Source of the DNA: Hypomesus transpacificus
Lineage: Eukaryota; Chordata; Actinopteri; Osmeriformes; Osmeridae
Reading direction: 5' to 3'
Length of the DNA stretch: 64,000 bases
Assembly: GCF_021917145.1 (NCBI RefSeq)
Contig: NW_025813746.1
Span: 171,501-235,500, forward strand
The notes below the pieces were generated by a model. That model did not search any database and was not told the origin of the DNA. It worked only from the letters and a program-made list of their open reading frames with translations. Of this stretch, positions 14,603 to 32,040 are shown piece after piece (the first letter of the stretch is position 1; every line of letters starts with the position of its first letter). The translations under genes and the position numbers were made by a program.

Positions 14603-14774
14603 AGCATTCATACTCAGACTGGGGTTGTTTTGAAATAACCGTTGAAACTTTTGACACGTGAACACATGACTCAAATGACTTCAAACCAGTAAGGTTGCCA
14701 TGAAGAATTAATACACTGGGGTATTGTATTCTTCATAAACAGTCAACCCGGAAACGTCCCCCAACTTGCTTTGT

Positions 14775-14830
14775 GTAGATGCACATTTACTCATTTAGAA
14801 GACACTTTTGTCCAAAGCGACTTATAAAAT
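14775..14830 (-). repeat. SINE-type 3' tail fragment
   Basis: The reverse strand reads as a degenerate copy of the common fish SINE tail (TCGCTTTGGACAAAAGTGTC, then TAAATG). No matching tRNA-like head was recognised to its right, so this is probably a truncated copy. Confidence 0.6.
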
Positions 14831-15206
14831 CGAGTGGCCAGAGATAGGTGTTAGTATGAGTTTATACTGTATAATCAACGGGAACAAAACATATAGCCCA
14901 AGTAAAATGTCACCAAAGCGGGGAACAGTGGCTTTTTCTACAGATCGTTCAGCCAGCAGGGGAGTAGGTGGAGGCCAAAGGCCAGGAGCACAGGCAGATT
15001 TATGGCCCATGTGGTTTTACAACCCAGGCAGTGTTAATACAACAGGGGACATTATGTGTTTGAATGGTTTGGAACGACGAGAATCTACAGCGCCCTCTAC
15101 TGGACAAACTCATGACTCACTCAAACTCACTGCAACCTGTTAACCATTGGTTTGGTACTGAAAAGACTAAATCCGTATCATTCTGTTTTAAAGGGAATTA
15201 GAGAAG

Positions 15207-15220
15207 TTTATTTATTTATT
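15207..15220 (-). terminator. overlapping poly(A) signals for occludin
   Basis: Three overlapping AATAAA hexamers on the minus strand, 1.7 kb past the occludin stop. The transcript would end near 15.19 kb, leaving about 0.6 kb between the convergent nr2f6 and occludin 3' ends. The stretch 15221-16943 would then be 3' UTR and holds no recognisable gene. Confidence 0.5.
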
Positions 15221-16599
15221 GGGAAATCAATCCATTTTCGAAATACCTTCTTTTTTTTTTTTTTTTACAAATATGTTCAGTTATAAAACAATAAAAATGA
15301 AAGGAAAAGGTAAATGAATACAAAAATAAATGACTCGGGCAGGAGAAAGTTTGCAAAAAGAAGATTTCTTCTTCATAAAAATTAAAATAATCAAAACAAA
15401 TGTGATATTTTCTGACGCAAAGCATTACATTGCATAGGAAGTGTATTAACATAACTATTACAATGTTATATAATCTAATATAATCAACACAAAATCAACC
15501 CTAGTGAATCATTTAACAAAATTACAAAATATAAATGCATATTGAAGTGTTTCCCAAATTGTAGAAATACAATTTAAAAAAGACGTAAGACATTGTTTCT
15601 TAGAACTGCACTGTCAAGTGAAATTGATCATAGCAGCAGTGCATTGTGAATGACCGCAAAAACAACGCACACCAGTGATATGACTGCCAATGTTCAATAC
15701 AAAATAAAAAAAAGAGAAATTAAACTGCTGTTTTGGTGAATTCGGAGAGATGCATTGGATGTTACATTTTAATCATGTATACTCATTGTCAGTAATCACA
15801 ATGTACACCCTTTTGGCCAGTAACCATAAGCCTGCATCAGCCTGGTTATGTTAGAATAATCTGGTCTGCAAACACTCAGATGACAATACAAAAGTATATA
15901 CACAAAGCATCGGTTCGTTCTTCCGTTCACTCGTTTTGGTTTATCTCACCCATGGAAACCAGTCGATGGGTTTACAGAAATAACTGGAACACACTTCACA
16001 AACAGTAGACTGCATTGGTACAAAATCCAAACTTTTAAGAGCACAAGTTATTTTTCGTTCCAAATGTAATTGGGATACACGTCAAATTACGCATGTTTTA
16101 CAATTTCAGTAGCAATCCTTCGCAGAAGTGATTCAGACGTGTTGCGGTTGGGTTTTGTTTGTGGGCGTTGCCATGGGCGATACCCGGCGAGAGCTCCAAC
16201 ACAGTAATCACACTTAACTTCTCTCAGGTTTACGACACTGCCACCCTTATCTCAGTAGACAGAACAAAGTCAACGCACCAATCTACAGCAAACAGCATCC
16301 AACCAAGCTTTCTTCCACAAGTTCTAGCAAAGCGAAGGTCGAATGACTTTGGAAAACCTCTTTCCCAACCCCCTCCAGACCCCCCCGGCTAAAACAGTCC
16401 AGGGTGGGAGTCAGTCTCACCTGGCAACCTGTTGGTTTATCGCTGGTTCAACAGTGCTTCACGCAAGACAGAGTCCAAGCATTTCCTGGAGGAGCTAAAG
16501 CATTCATGGTCAGTGTAGTCATTATGGAATGGGATATACAGTGGTTCTATATACAAAATGCAAAGGGGAAAAACTACACACAAGAAAAAAAGCATTTCC

Positions 16600-16775
16600 G
16601 TTGCTCTGTATCGTGTGTGTGTGTGCATGTTTGCGCGTGCAAGCGTGTGTATGTGTATCTGTACGTACATGCGCGTGTGAATGCATATATGAGTACGTGT
16701 GCGTGTGTACATGTGTGTGTGTACATGTGCGTGTGAGAGTGTGTGTGTACATGTGTGTGTGTGTGTGTGTGTGAG
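16600..16775. repeat. (TG)n-rich compound microsatellite in the occludin 3' UTR
   Basis: A TGTG/ACAT/GCGTG-rich stretch about 200 bp after the occludin stop. It is low complexity and potentially Z-forming. Overlapping open frames are artefacts. Confidence 0.8.
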
Positions 16776-16943
16776 AGTGTATTTTTCTGCAGCTTGCGGG
16801 CAGCTTTGGTCTCAATGTTGACGTGGGTCTTTCGTTCTTCCCGTCGTCTCAGCATGCAGGTCGTGTTCAGGAGTGTTGAATTGTCATGAGAACTGAGGCG
16901 TTCAGAACCTGGTGTGTCGAGCGGGGCCACGCCAGGGCCCTCG

Positions 16944-18095
16944 CTACTGGCCCTTATCGTAGTCCTTCACCATGCGCTTGATGTGGAAGAGTTTGTGTCT
17001 CAGCTGGCGACACTCCACCTTCTTAGACCGGTATTCGGACGTCTGAGGAGAAGCAGAGACACGCCTAATGAGTAAACAAATGCACCCCGGTGGTACCCAG
17101 ATAACAGGGATGACAGGCAGGGGGCGCTGTGTAAAGGACGGGTGATTCTGTGTGACTTGAACTCGGTCGTCCTCTCACCCGCTTCACGTCCTTCAGATGG
17201 TTGTACTCCTCGGCCACGCCCTGAGGGGAGACGGGAGACATTGGGTATCTAACACAACGTGAGGAGACCACACACACATGTATACACAAACACACACACG
17301 TATACACAAACGCGCGCGCACACACAGCCTGCTTCTTAAACCCCGTGGTCACGCACTCTCCCGCCCCCCCCCCTTCCCCCCTCGAGGGGAGGGGCGAAGG
17401 GGGAATGGGGCATTTGCGTCGCCGTGACAACCAGCGCTGGTCAAAAGTTTAACTTTTTTTCAACTGAGCGCTCTGAACAGAACAGTCTGCTCTGCCAGTA
17501 AAAAAAAGGCTCCTGATTGATGTTAAGTGGAAAAGGGGGTTGTTGTTCAAGTAACGCTTAGTGTGACAATGGCCTAAATCAGAATTGGGTTTAAGGGTTT
17601 GTGTATCAAGTTTCAAGTTTATCGGCCACTTGGTCAAGTATAAACCCAGACAATTTTAAGTTCTGCTACTCTCAGCTGTCCCACCGTTCTAACCTAAACC
17701 TTCATTTTGATTATTAGGATTAGGGTTATAAAAAAATCCTAATCCGGTGTGAGCTGTTCTGGGTGTCGGAAATCTGACCTGGTATTTGGAGGAGCCTTCG
17801 TCCAGCGAGTCCAGCTGTCTGCTCAGTTTGTTCATCTGGTCGTTGATGTCGTCCATCTCTGCACACAGCTGCTTGTACTCCCTTAGGTCAGCGTCGAACT
17901 CCCTCTTGTAGTCATGACGCTGACCGTCTGAGGTGATCTCGGGGTAGTTGCTGGGGCGAGGGAGAAGGAGAGAGATAAAGCGAGTGAGAGACAGAGAGGG
18001 GGAGGGCGAGAGAGAGAAAGAGAGAGAGAAAGAAAGAGAGAGAGAGAGGAAGAAGCAGCGAGAGAGAGAGGGGTGGACAGAAATAAAAGAGAGAC

Positions 18096-18133
<38 letters not shown>

Positions 18134-21100
18134 GGGAGGGCGAGAGACAGAGAAGAGGAAGAAGCGAGAGAAAGAGGGGTGGACAGAAATAAAAGAGAGA
18201 GAGAGGGAGAGTAAGACTCTTGCAACCAACAAGTGGAGGCCACAAGTGCGCTGGTCCAACCAGGGGGTCCAGACTGCTTGTGTCCCCTGAGTCCACTCAG
18301 GGACCCTGGGCAGCAGAAGCCTGATTCTGCAGCTCTGACTAACCACTGACCTCCACCACTCAAACCTTTGGCCCAATTCTCTCATTATTTGAAATTACAA
18401 ACCCATGTGGAATGGCATGCCAGAGGAGATTAGTTACTCTGCTGAACAGAACACAGCCAGGAGAGACCACTACCTGTGTGTGTGTGTGTGTGTGTGTGTG
18501 CGTGCAAGGGTATCTGTGTGATATGTGACTATGCCTACCAGTCTTCAACCCTGTATGCAGACCTTCCAAGCGGGCATATGTTAGTGAGCGTGAATGTGTG
18601 TGTAACTGTGTACAGTCCATCAGCAAGAGTAGGAAGGAGGGTGCGGATGTGATTGTGTGGTGTGTGGTGTGTGATTGTGTGGTGTGTGCGTGTGTGTAGC
18701 CCTCACCTCTCCAGATGCCCTGCGTCCAGCTCGTTGCCCGTTTCTCCTCCCGTGGTGTACTCCGTCTCGTACTGCGACTCGTCCAGCTCCGGGTTACGAC
18801 GGCGTCTCTTCCCCCGGTTGGCGGAGGGCTTGCGGACCCCGGCTGCCTCCTCTGAGGGGCTGGAGCTCACCCCTCCACCGCGGGACGGCTGGTCCGATGG
18901 CCGGCTGGACCGATCCGAGTACCTGAAACACGTTCCCAAAACGAAATATATCCGTCATTTATCTGTCCGAGTGATGACAAATCAAGATGATGATACGCGG
19001 GGGATTTTGAACCTGGGATCTCTTGATCGGCAGTCTAATACCCTACCACTGAGCTAAACTCATCCATGTTATGTAAAAGCATGAATTACCATGACACATA
19101 CATTTGATGGATTTTATGGTTATCTCAAGGTAGGGAACCAGCTACCCCATATCAAGTGATCTTTATGATCATGCGTCTAGTTAGAACATCCCTATTTTGC
19201 TCCTGACCTACATGCCATCGAGCACATCATCAAGTAAACACACAGAAAGATGTTCCTGAAACCAGAAACCAGGCATGTAGGCTTGTCCGCAGCGTACAGG
19301 ACAGGAAACAAGTTCAATTTCGTGAGTTTACAGGGATTTTGTGCTGTCTCTTGTGATTGGCCAAGGCATTACAGCACATACCAGATGCCATAAGTGAGGG
19401 AGCTTTGGGAGGCTTGAGGTTTCTCTACTGTAGGAAAAACAACCTTGCGTACTGTAAAGCACCATTTTTGAAATGACAGAAGTCCAGACTTTCGCTGATG
19501 GAATCTCTACGAAAGAACGGTTGCCGTCTATGCTGAATTTGTAGAACGTTGTAAACAGAACTACTTCCTCAAAGTAATCAGTGTTCCGCTGTTTACTCAC
19601 ACATTGTCGTTGTACGTTTCCCCAATTAGAACGCTGCTTTCTGGCTTGGCAGGGTAGGAGATGATGCTATTGGCTGAGGTGTTTAGTGCCCCGCCACCCT
19701 TCTCTGACAACACGACTGTAGGGGCATCATGGGTACTGTTGTTATCCTCCACCTGGTTCACCTAAACCAATCAAAAAACAGAACTTCATCAGCAAATGAC
19801 AACAGTCTAAACTAAGGATGTGTGGCTTTTGTGCCCATGTTCACGATCTGAGTGACTCACAATAATAATAATAATAATGTGCTCGTTTCACAGATTTAGC
19901 TTCCTTTACAGTTGGGTTTCTCCACTTGTCCTTGGCACAATTAGTTTACTTGAAGAAGAGAATGTTCTTGTTGGTTTTGTTGCAGAGGCAACTGTTCTCT
20001 GAGTAGCAGGAATGTTTTTATTGAAACATTTAGTACTGAGTTTGGCTAAGTAGTGAGGCATTTATCTCAACTAGAATACTTCTAGTCTGGCTTGGTTCGT
20101 AGGTTTTATGGGGATAACATGCAAATTGCCTCTGCTTTCATTAACATATTCCTAAAAGAAAATCTCGACTCTAAACTGTATCTTGCCATTTTGAATCTTG
20201 GAGACGTGATCACAGAAGAAATACACATAGGAATTAAGTAGGTAACGTCATCGTCGAAACATTTTCACGGCGGCTTCATAACCCTAAACACAACAGCAAA
20301 CTCTTTCCCTCAAACACTTCCTCTTTTTGTTCGAAAAGAGTCTTGTGTCTCCTGAACACCTGCAGCCGACCGGCTCATCAGTCCTCGTCACAAAAGGAAG
20401 TGCTCCCTGGGCTCTAAACAAAGGAAGGATCATCTGCGGAGCAAACTCTTTCCCGTGTGACTGGGGGAGTGTGAAGGACAATAGAGGCCCCCGGGCCAGG
20501 GGTCACTGTGACTCTCAGAGCTGCTCTGGCCAATCAGGCAGTACCCACGGACCAAAGCAATGTGCTTGACACATTAACACGGTGAAACAGTGGTCCGTTT
20601 CATGACTCATACTGGAGCATCTTAAACAACAATGCCACGAAGCAGAGTCACAAATGCCCTGGAAAAAGCGTTTTAAGCAGGGGAAATATCCTAAGCTCTC
20701 CAGTTGTTCAGCAGGTAGGTTAGACTAGGTGAGGCTAGGTTGAACGACTGGGCTTGATCGGTCTTTCAAAGACGGTTGAAAGGAGAAGTCCTCTGGATCT
20801 CTCCATCGGAGCGGTCGAAGGAGTCAACCAGAGGGTGTGGCGTTTTTCTTCTGCAGCTGCTGGAGAGGCCGCCTTTGAAGAGCACAAGTCATCCAGGAAT
20901 TCCAACAATGCCCTCTCTGCATGGTGCACGGTGGCCGCGGGACCGCCAGGAGGCTGAGTAAGCATGGATGGAATGTCTGAGGCCTTAGACCTGGGGTAGG
21001 GAGGTGGCTACGGAGGGAGGAGAGGTGGAGGGATGGGGGAGGGAGGGAGGGAGGGAGGTGGAGGGATGGGGGAAAGACAGAGGGGATGGAGGGATGGAGG

Positions 21101-23257
21101 GAGGGAGGTCAAACGGAAGGCGGATTTGGAGGAAGGAGAAGTCAGGGGACTCAGGGAGATCAGCAGGTTCTTCTGGTGTAGGTAAACTTTCAGGCTGGGG
21201 TTTTTGGCTCATGGGAGAGGAACCTGCTTGTGCTACACAGTGCTTGGAGGTTATATTGAGCATCACTAATTGACAGATTCATTGCAGGGGTTTTAGAGAA
21301 TGATGAAGTGAAACAAATGCCATTAGCTGAACACAATCCCTTCTGACAGGTCGCCTAAAAGGCTGAAGCCGAAAGAACAAAAAATGCAGTTGCAGAGCAG
21401 AGATTCACTACGCTCTTTCAAAATACTCATAACCATATTTGAGATAGTAGGTCAACGTCAGGAAATGTGTCCCTCTAAACAAGAAAAAAAAAACTGGACA
21501 GTACATTTATGACAGTCAGTCCTTTCAAACCAACTACAACTGATGTTGCCTGGGAGGAAATTCTACTCTCTAAACATACAAGCAGCAGCCATCCATCTGT
21601 CCATGAGCAGATGTCCGTCCCCCCCCCCCCCCCGTGTGGAACGTGTGACATCATCCAGTGTTAAACAATGCATCGTCTCCAGACTGAATGCAGCCAGTGT
21701 GTGAGGTCATCAGAGAGAGACGGGGCACCAGGCAGCCGTGTCATTAAAGGCTGCTGTTGACATGAGTCACTGCGGGGCTAAGGCTGCTCTTACCCAGCCT
21801 CCAGTCCTCCCAACACGTCTGGCTTGGGCCCTCCAGTTGGTACTGACAACCCGCTCGGCAAACAACAAATGTGTCAAACACGCCATGACACTCCTCTGTG
21901 GTTTCCCACACACAGCCTCACCACAGCCAGCCTGTAGTCCTGCCATCCATTCCCTGGGTTACCCCCGGTAAACACAGCACCTACAAGTTCACTTTATTTC
22001 CCTCGTTCACTCAATACACATGCACTTCCTTAATCCTTACAAATGGTTAGCTACAGTGATTCCCTATGTCAATAAATAAACAATGCAAAGAGTCGTCTAA
22101 AACACTGAGCAACGGATCAATAATTCACCTTCAAACCTTTCTGACCCAAGCCAAGCCCTTAGGACGTTGTTTACGTCTAACTGTAGCAGCCTGGGTGCTC
22201 TGGGGTGGTTAATGATCACTCAGAGTGAAACTAGGTAGACCCAGAACAAACAGCTACTATCAGCCGTACCATGTGACCACTGGGCACACTGGAGTGGTCA
22301 CACGATATACACAATAAAAGTCAAGCCAAGAGTCCTTAACAGTTTTCAGAGAAGGTTAACAAGAGCAGAGAAAGAGCTTCCGTGAGGCGTGTAGCCTAAA
22401 ACCTGATAACAGAACTGAGTTTATGAGAGTTGACAGAGCATTAACCAATGTCATAGGAAAATGTATCATTATTAGCACCTTGCTACTTTACTTTACAAGA
22501 TTAAGGTAATTTAGACCTGTTACACGCACATACACACATACTTACATAAACACACACACATTAAGTTTCCTCCATGGAATTTCACAGTACGTTGTGTTTT
22601 CCATAATAACTCTGACCTCCCCTGTAATAAAAATTAATTGTCATAAATGTTGACACCCCTGGTGGACTGTGACCTCACATAGATGAGGTCACATGACTGA
22701 AGTGAGGGGAAAACATCCACCAAGACTCTGAAGTCTTTCTGGAAATCAGGCGTGTTTTAGATCGCCACATTTACTCACAACGTTGCGTAATCCCTTCTCC
22801 CTAACCCGACCGAGAAGCCCTGATAAGAAGGCTCTCAGTGAGATGAATCATGAGGCCGCCTACACGCCTTGATAAAGACGTGTTAAAATACACGGACAAA
22901 AGTCGGGTCTGGTCAAGATTAGCGCCGGTCAAGACCTTTCTGATGAAGTAGATCTTGAGCCTCAGTCTAAATCTCTCATTCAGTTTGACTGAGCCGCAGA
23001 AACCTGCGGTTTCGTACCTACGACCGAACCACAGCCTCCCTGATAACCCCGTCTCACCCAGTCCTCCACGTCGCGGCCCTCAGGAGCCAGCCCTCCAGTC
23101 AGGGGCTCATCCCAGTAGATGTTGGGCTTCCCGTAGCGCCAGATCTTGCTGCGTGTTTTTTGTGCGAAGAAAGCAGCGACCACCAAGGCGATCACCACCA
23201 GGAATCCACACACCATGGCCACGCCCTGGAGTGACAACGTCAATATGTTAACATATA

Positions 23258-23302
<45 letters not shown>

Positions 23303-24305
23303 CTAAACAAACACAGAGTTCTTCACACAAACACTCTTACTGTTTGTCTGTGTTAGTGGAACATCACATATCGTTATGTAGTTACATAATAGTCATTGTA
23401 ACCTTAATTTAAATCATTGCCACATACTAACTTTTCATTTAAACTACCAGACAACATCATTTTCTTTAATCCAAAATGAAACTTCAAACTTGATGTCAGT
23501 TGGGCAGGCCCACCCCTCTCACCTCTTGTGGGTCCACAAAGCAGTAGTGATACAGGTACTGGTTGTACAAGGGGAAGCCTCCGACCCCTCCCATGTTAGA
23601 GTAGCCTGCCCCATACAGGTTCTGACACATCATCAACATGGGGTTGTACATCATGCTGGAGGAGCTCTGGGCCATAGGGTTCACCCCGACGATGTACACG
23701 ATGCTGATGATGCCTTCGAGGAAGGCCATGATGCAGCTGGCCACCAGGATCACCAGGTAGAACTTCCTGCAGCGGAACACGGGCGTCTTGGAGAAACTAG
23801 CGATGAAGAAGCCCAGCGCCCCCACGAAGTTGATGGCCGCCATGGCGATCATGCTGGTTTTAGCCGAGTAGGGCGTCGGGTAGGAGCTGTATTGACTGCC
23901 GTAGCCCCCGTACCCGCCTCCGTACCCGCCTCCGTACCCTGATCCATAGCTGCTGCCGTAGTTACTGCCATAGCCCCCATACCCTCCCAACCCTGACCCG
24001 TATGACCCCATGCCCATCTGGTACCCCTGCATGTCCCACATCAGAGTGGAGGCCACACAGGCGAATATAGCCACACAGAGCACCACCACCACGCCCATCA
24101 TGGCCTTGACGATGCCGGGCGGGGAGATCCACTTGTAGAAGTGCTGAGGCTTCTCTTCCATGTAGTAGGACCCTGGGGGGGGCGGGTAGGGGTCGAACTC
24201 ACTCTTGGGGGAGGTGAAGCTGACTGGCGGGCCGTAGCCATTGGAGGGGGCGGTGTAGGGAGGGCTGTACACCGGAGGGCTGTCGTAACGCTGTTTCTCG
24301 AACAT
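16944..24305 (-). CDS. ocln: Occludin, full length, eight coding exons
   Basis: Exons in transcript order are 24305-23523, 23225-23058, 19761-19604, 18922-18707, 17950-17779, 17220-17179 and 17042-16944 (stop TAG 16946-16944), seven coding exons seen as blocks with all phases consistent, giving 545 residues. Residues 1-290 form the four-span MARVEL domain: membrane segments near 67-90, 150-171, 182-208 and 262-284. The first outer loop (95-148) is almost all Gly, Tyr and Ser, the occludin hallmark. The second loop carries VGVNP and two Cys. The C-terminal occludin/ELL coiled coil (about 442-545) has YPEITSDGQRHDYKREFD and ends in HKLFHIKRMVKDYDKGQ. Occludin is a tight-junction membrane protein whose ELL domain binds ZO-1. 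The ATG at 24305 is the first in frame after the likely acceptor at about 24327. The 19604 donor (GTGTGA) is the only one that keeps phase; the better-looking GTGAGT two bases on would break the frame. The a/b paralogue is not assigned. Confidence 0.95.
17960..18215. repeat. GA-rich repeat beside an occludin exon
   Basis: About 255 bp of GA-rich sequence, including a duplicated block (GGGGTGGACAGAAATAAAAG at about 18069 and 18176). It sits in the intron immediately upstream, in transcript terms, of the ELL exon at 17950-17779, so on the transcript strand it is a CT-rich tract leading into that acceptor. Confidence 0.85.
18989..19064 (-). pseudogene. tRNA-like sequence in an occludin intron
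   Basis: The minus strand gives 76 nt with a good A box (TAGCTCAGTGGTAG), a B box-like GGTTCAAAATC, a loop reading CTGCCGA (anticodon GCC if real) and partly complementary ends (GATGA/TCATC). Several stem positions in the acceptor, anticodon and T arms do not pair. It is therefore more likely a decayed tRNA copy or the head of a SINE than a working tRNA gene. No SINE tail was noticed next to it. Confidence 0.45.
23258..23301. repeat. (CA)n microsatellite in an occludin intron
   Basis: About 20 uninterrupted CA units only some 30 bp upstream, on the transcript strand, of the acceptor of the exon at 23225-23058. Confidence 0.9.
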
Positions 24306-24326
24306 ACTGGCACGTATGCGGGAGGC

Positions 24327-25652
24327 TGGAGAACACAACAAGCAGATACCGTCAGATAGAACTCCATAAAGTACTGGGAGATACAATATCTGGCCAAGTT
24401 TCGGACAACACCAAGACGTTTTACTTTGATAAACGCTGCGGGTCGTTAGGGAGAGCAGGGCTTGGCTCTCTTCAGGAAAACAGTTTGATAGATTTGTGGG
24501 AATGTGTGCCGTGCTGTAGTTCAAACAGATCTGAGATTTGCTTAGTGCTCGCACATTCACTTGCTTCTCTGCTGAAGGTGCCCTACTTGAACCGAGGTAA
24601 GTGAGTGCACAGACCTCACAAGCAATTACACCCAAAACAAGTCAGACATAGTCATTTCCAACATTACACGCTGTAGCGCTCCAGAGGCCTGACCTCAGCG
24701 CGGAGTTCTGTGAACCAGGCAAGGCAGAAACGGCGTGGAGACGTTGGTACCAGGAATCAAGAGTTGCGCCGACAGCACAAAGCCATCGTTCTTCCAGTCA
24801 ACTCCAGGCTGTGGGAGTCTCCCCTCAATCCCTCATATTGTCCGGCGGACTTTGAACATTTCACATCCCGCCCTCGGCCTGCCAAGTTTTGTTTTTGTTT
24901 TGTTTCAAATCATTCACAGATACGCTACTCTTGCAGGGTAAACATGCCAAACAATGACCATTCTTCTGCTGCTCTCTACGCACACACACACACTGTAGGG
25001 GGTTGGGGGCATGGGGGGCCAGGAAGGGCGGCAATGTGTGTGTGAGGGGGGGGGGGAATTGGTCGTATTGAACAAATACCAGACATAATTGCAGATGATT
25101 CCTAAAGAAGTTTCAGAATGATGTGCTTGAGACAGAAAATAACAAATAACGAATAATAATCTCGCTTCTGAAGTGAAGGTCATCTCAGTTCGGGACATCT
25201 GCAGAGTGCCCATTGTTCCACTCAGTAATAGAACGTAACAGAACGTCCTGTGAACGTTTTGGATAACAGCACAGCAGCGCAGGGAGCTACAGGAGGAGAC
25301 GGCTACATGAGGCTAACTGTGAAGAAGCACTCCCTGGCCCTCTAAACAGGACTCTCCTAACAAAGACCAGACTGTCCATCCTGGAGACCTGGCAGGCAGG
25401 CAGGCAGGCCGGGCAGGCAGCCCCAGGCTCTGCAGCCATTACTCTGGTCTTTACGACCCTGTCTGGCACAGCTACTGTAGGGGACTCGCCTCGGGGGCCC
25501 CTCATCTCAGTCACCTTCCCTTCATCCTCCCCTCCGTACGCCCCCTACTTCATCCTCCATTCTCGCCCTCCCTTCTTTCTCCCACTGTGCCACCCTCCTG
25601 TTCTTCTTTATACTCAACTTCTTGGCTTTGTTTTTGGAATAGGCTAGGTGGG

Positions 25653-25684
<32 letters not shown>

Positions 25685-26742
25685 CTATGGGAGTTTCGAA
25701 GCTGCTCGTCGCAGGGACGGCGTTGCCATGGTAATAGGTGAGCACATAAAATATAAAAAGAGAGGCACAGTCTAGAGACGATCCAACAAGAGCTCTTCTG
25801 TGTGGTTCCCGAGTGGATGGAGAGGGAGTAAGGGAAGGAGGGAGGGGAGGAGGGAGTGCAGGGGAGGGAGGCGAGAGGATCAGGTGTCTTCTCTGGGGGG
25901 GGGGGGGGGGGGGCGGGGCCACAATCCTCTGTTGAGGATCATCAACCGCATGCTCGCTGGCCCCTGTCCTCCTTGGAGAACAATTCCCCCCCCCCTCTCA
26001 CCCCTGATCCACACACACATCTCAGTGTGGGACACCTGGAGTGTGCACCTGTCATGCTCTCCCCATGGGTCTACAAATACACCGTACTATAACATCAGGA
26101 CACACCCCAGACTGTCACATTAGCTACCATACTGAAGCACTTCAGTGTTCACACCTGTAGGCACCGTGGAGGAAAAGAACCTGCTCCATTTTGGTATAAC
26201 AATGGGACAGGAACATGGGTTTTATCTCTGACAAAGCCAGAAGACTTTCCATATACTGAGATGCTGTCGAGCATGTTCAATTAACGTCTTGTGGTTGATT
26301 TTTTTCTTTCTTTCTAAGCCTCATTCACATGCTTCACGTCACAAATAATTAACTCCATGCCTTCCATAGGCTGTAACTGATACCAAGCATAATTAGGCCT
26401 ATGGTTTCATCACCATTATTGCGCTCAAAGGTAGCCTACGCCAGTTTCATATGATGGTACAATTGCACTACAAAGCAGGAATGTGTGTGTGTGTTATTAT
26501 GAACTTGTTCAAAATGTTTAGTCTTATAACGGAAAGTATTCACTGAGTAGGCCTGTACATTTATATTTTCTTTGTCCGTTTCTTTGCTATGCAATACGCT
26601 TGGAAAACCAATCACATTCTTCAAAAGAAAGCATTGAAAAATAATCTTCCAGTTATAAACGAGCTTATTCCTAATGTCAGAATATTGTGTTTGTATTCAA
26701 TCTCACTTTCTACTCCTTCTGATAGAAGTTAATTTCACTTAC
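24327..26742 (-). other. occludin first intron (inferred)
   Basis: No coding exon was recognised. The sequence runs between the likely acceptor of the first coding exon and a donor CAG|GTAAGTG at 26742. It contains pure G runs of about 30 (25655-25684) and 19 (25895-25913). Confidence 0.45.
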
Positions 26743-26900
26743 CTGAAGTTGATAGAAAAAAGAAGCACTCGACCAATCTCGTCGGTCCGAAATCGAACCC
26801 GAATTCGCTTCTTCTTCGGTTTGTTAAGTTCCAACAATTCTTCCTCGAGTCTGAACCAAGTCTAGTTTGATGTAATATTTGTCATTTGGGCTACCTATTA
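26743..26900 (-). other. ocln: candidate non-coding first exon of occludin
   Basis: The minus strand has a strong donor (CTTCAG|GTAAGTGA) at 26743/26742, preceded by about 150 bp with no repeat. The first coding exon has a splice acceptor just before its ATG, so an upstream 5' UTR exon is expected. The upstream edge is a guess; the alternative is a more distant exon not recognised here. Confidence 0.35.
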
Positions 26901-27809
26901 TTAGTCAGAAATATGTCTCTCGCTACACTGAATCCTTCCGACTCCTGCACGCAGATACAACGGTCCTAAAAGACCTATGAACAAGTGCTTCGTGCACTAC
27001 GCTTGCCCAAGAAGGGACGTCGGATAGCCGAGTCCAGCCCTATGTAGTAAGGTGCACTAGCCGATTCAACGGTGAAAGACTGTATGGTCAGTTCTAAAGA
27101 CACGCAATTCCTCCCCTTGAAAAAAAGATAAGGACGTCGAAACAGGTAGGTGAGAGAAAAGTATTCATGCAAACTCCAGAGTCCAAAAAACCCTATATTT
27201 TGGCTTACAGTGCCATCGTCCGGACTGAAAATGTTGATTCAAGCGCAAGGGTCACCGAGCTGGACTTTGACATCAAAATATTGGCTTAGTCCGTGCCGAG
27301 ACTGCTTATTCAGTCATAATATTGTTTCTGTAGTAGGCTAATAATACAATAATGTACAGATTAAAAAGTTACAAAAAACAGAAAGTATCATAGGGGAGTA
27401 AACATTCTGCAGATAGATTTATTTGAGCTGATAACTACAGCACTGTGTTAAGATTAAATTAAGCCTCGACAATGAATTCAGTGAACTGACTTCATGGTCA
27501 TTGAGGTGAGTTTGATTTCAAATGTAGTTCAGTAGTTGGACACTACATGGCGATGCAAGTTCTTTTCACCCTGGTCGAATAACTGAAGTTCCCCCCCAAA
27601 TAAATCTCCAAGTAGGTTCCCTGCAAACTGCCCTGTTCTAAGAACCAACATATTTGGGTCATTGAAACAAGAATATCAGAACTTGTAAACTTCTCTCCAT
27701 TCTTGATACAAATCAATGTATACAGCATAGCAATAGAGGATTTTATTATGAACTATTAAAGACTGCATAAAAAGGAGACATCGTATTAAAATCCCCACGG
27801 ATTTAGCTT

Positions 27810-32040
<4,231 letters not shown>

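Larger units (their letters stand above)
12897..14620 (+). other. nr2f6: nr2f6 3' UTR (inferred)
   Basis: There is no coding sequence after the TGA at 12894-12896. The stretch contains a 30-bp tandem repeat (13250-13400), a short TA run near 13725, and a good AATAAA at 14597-14602 that would end the transcript about 1.7 kb after the stop. A nearer AATAAA-like site near 13715 could give a shorter form. Confidence 0.45.
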
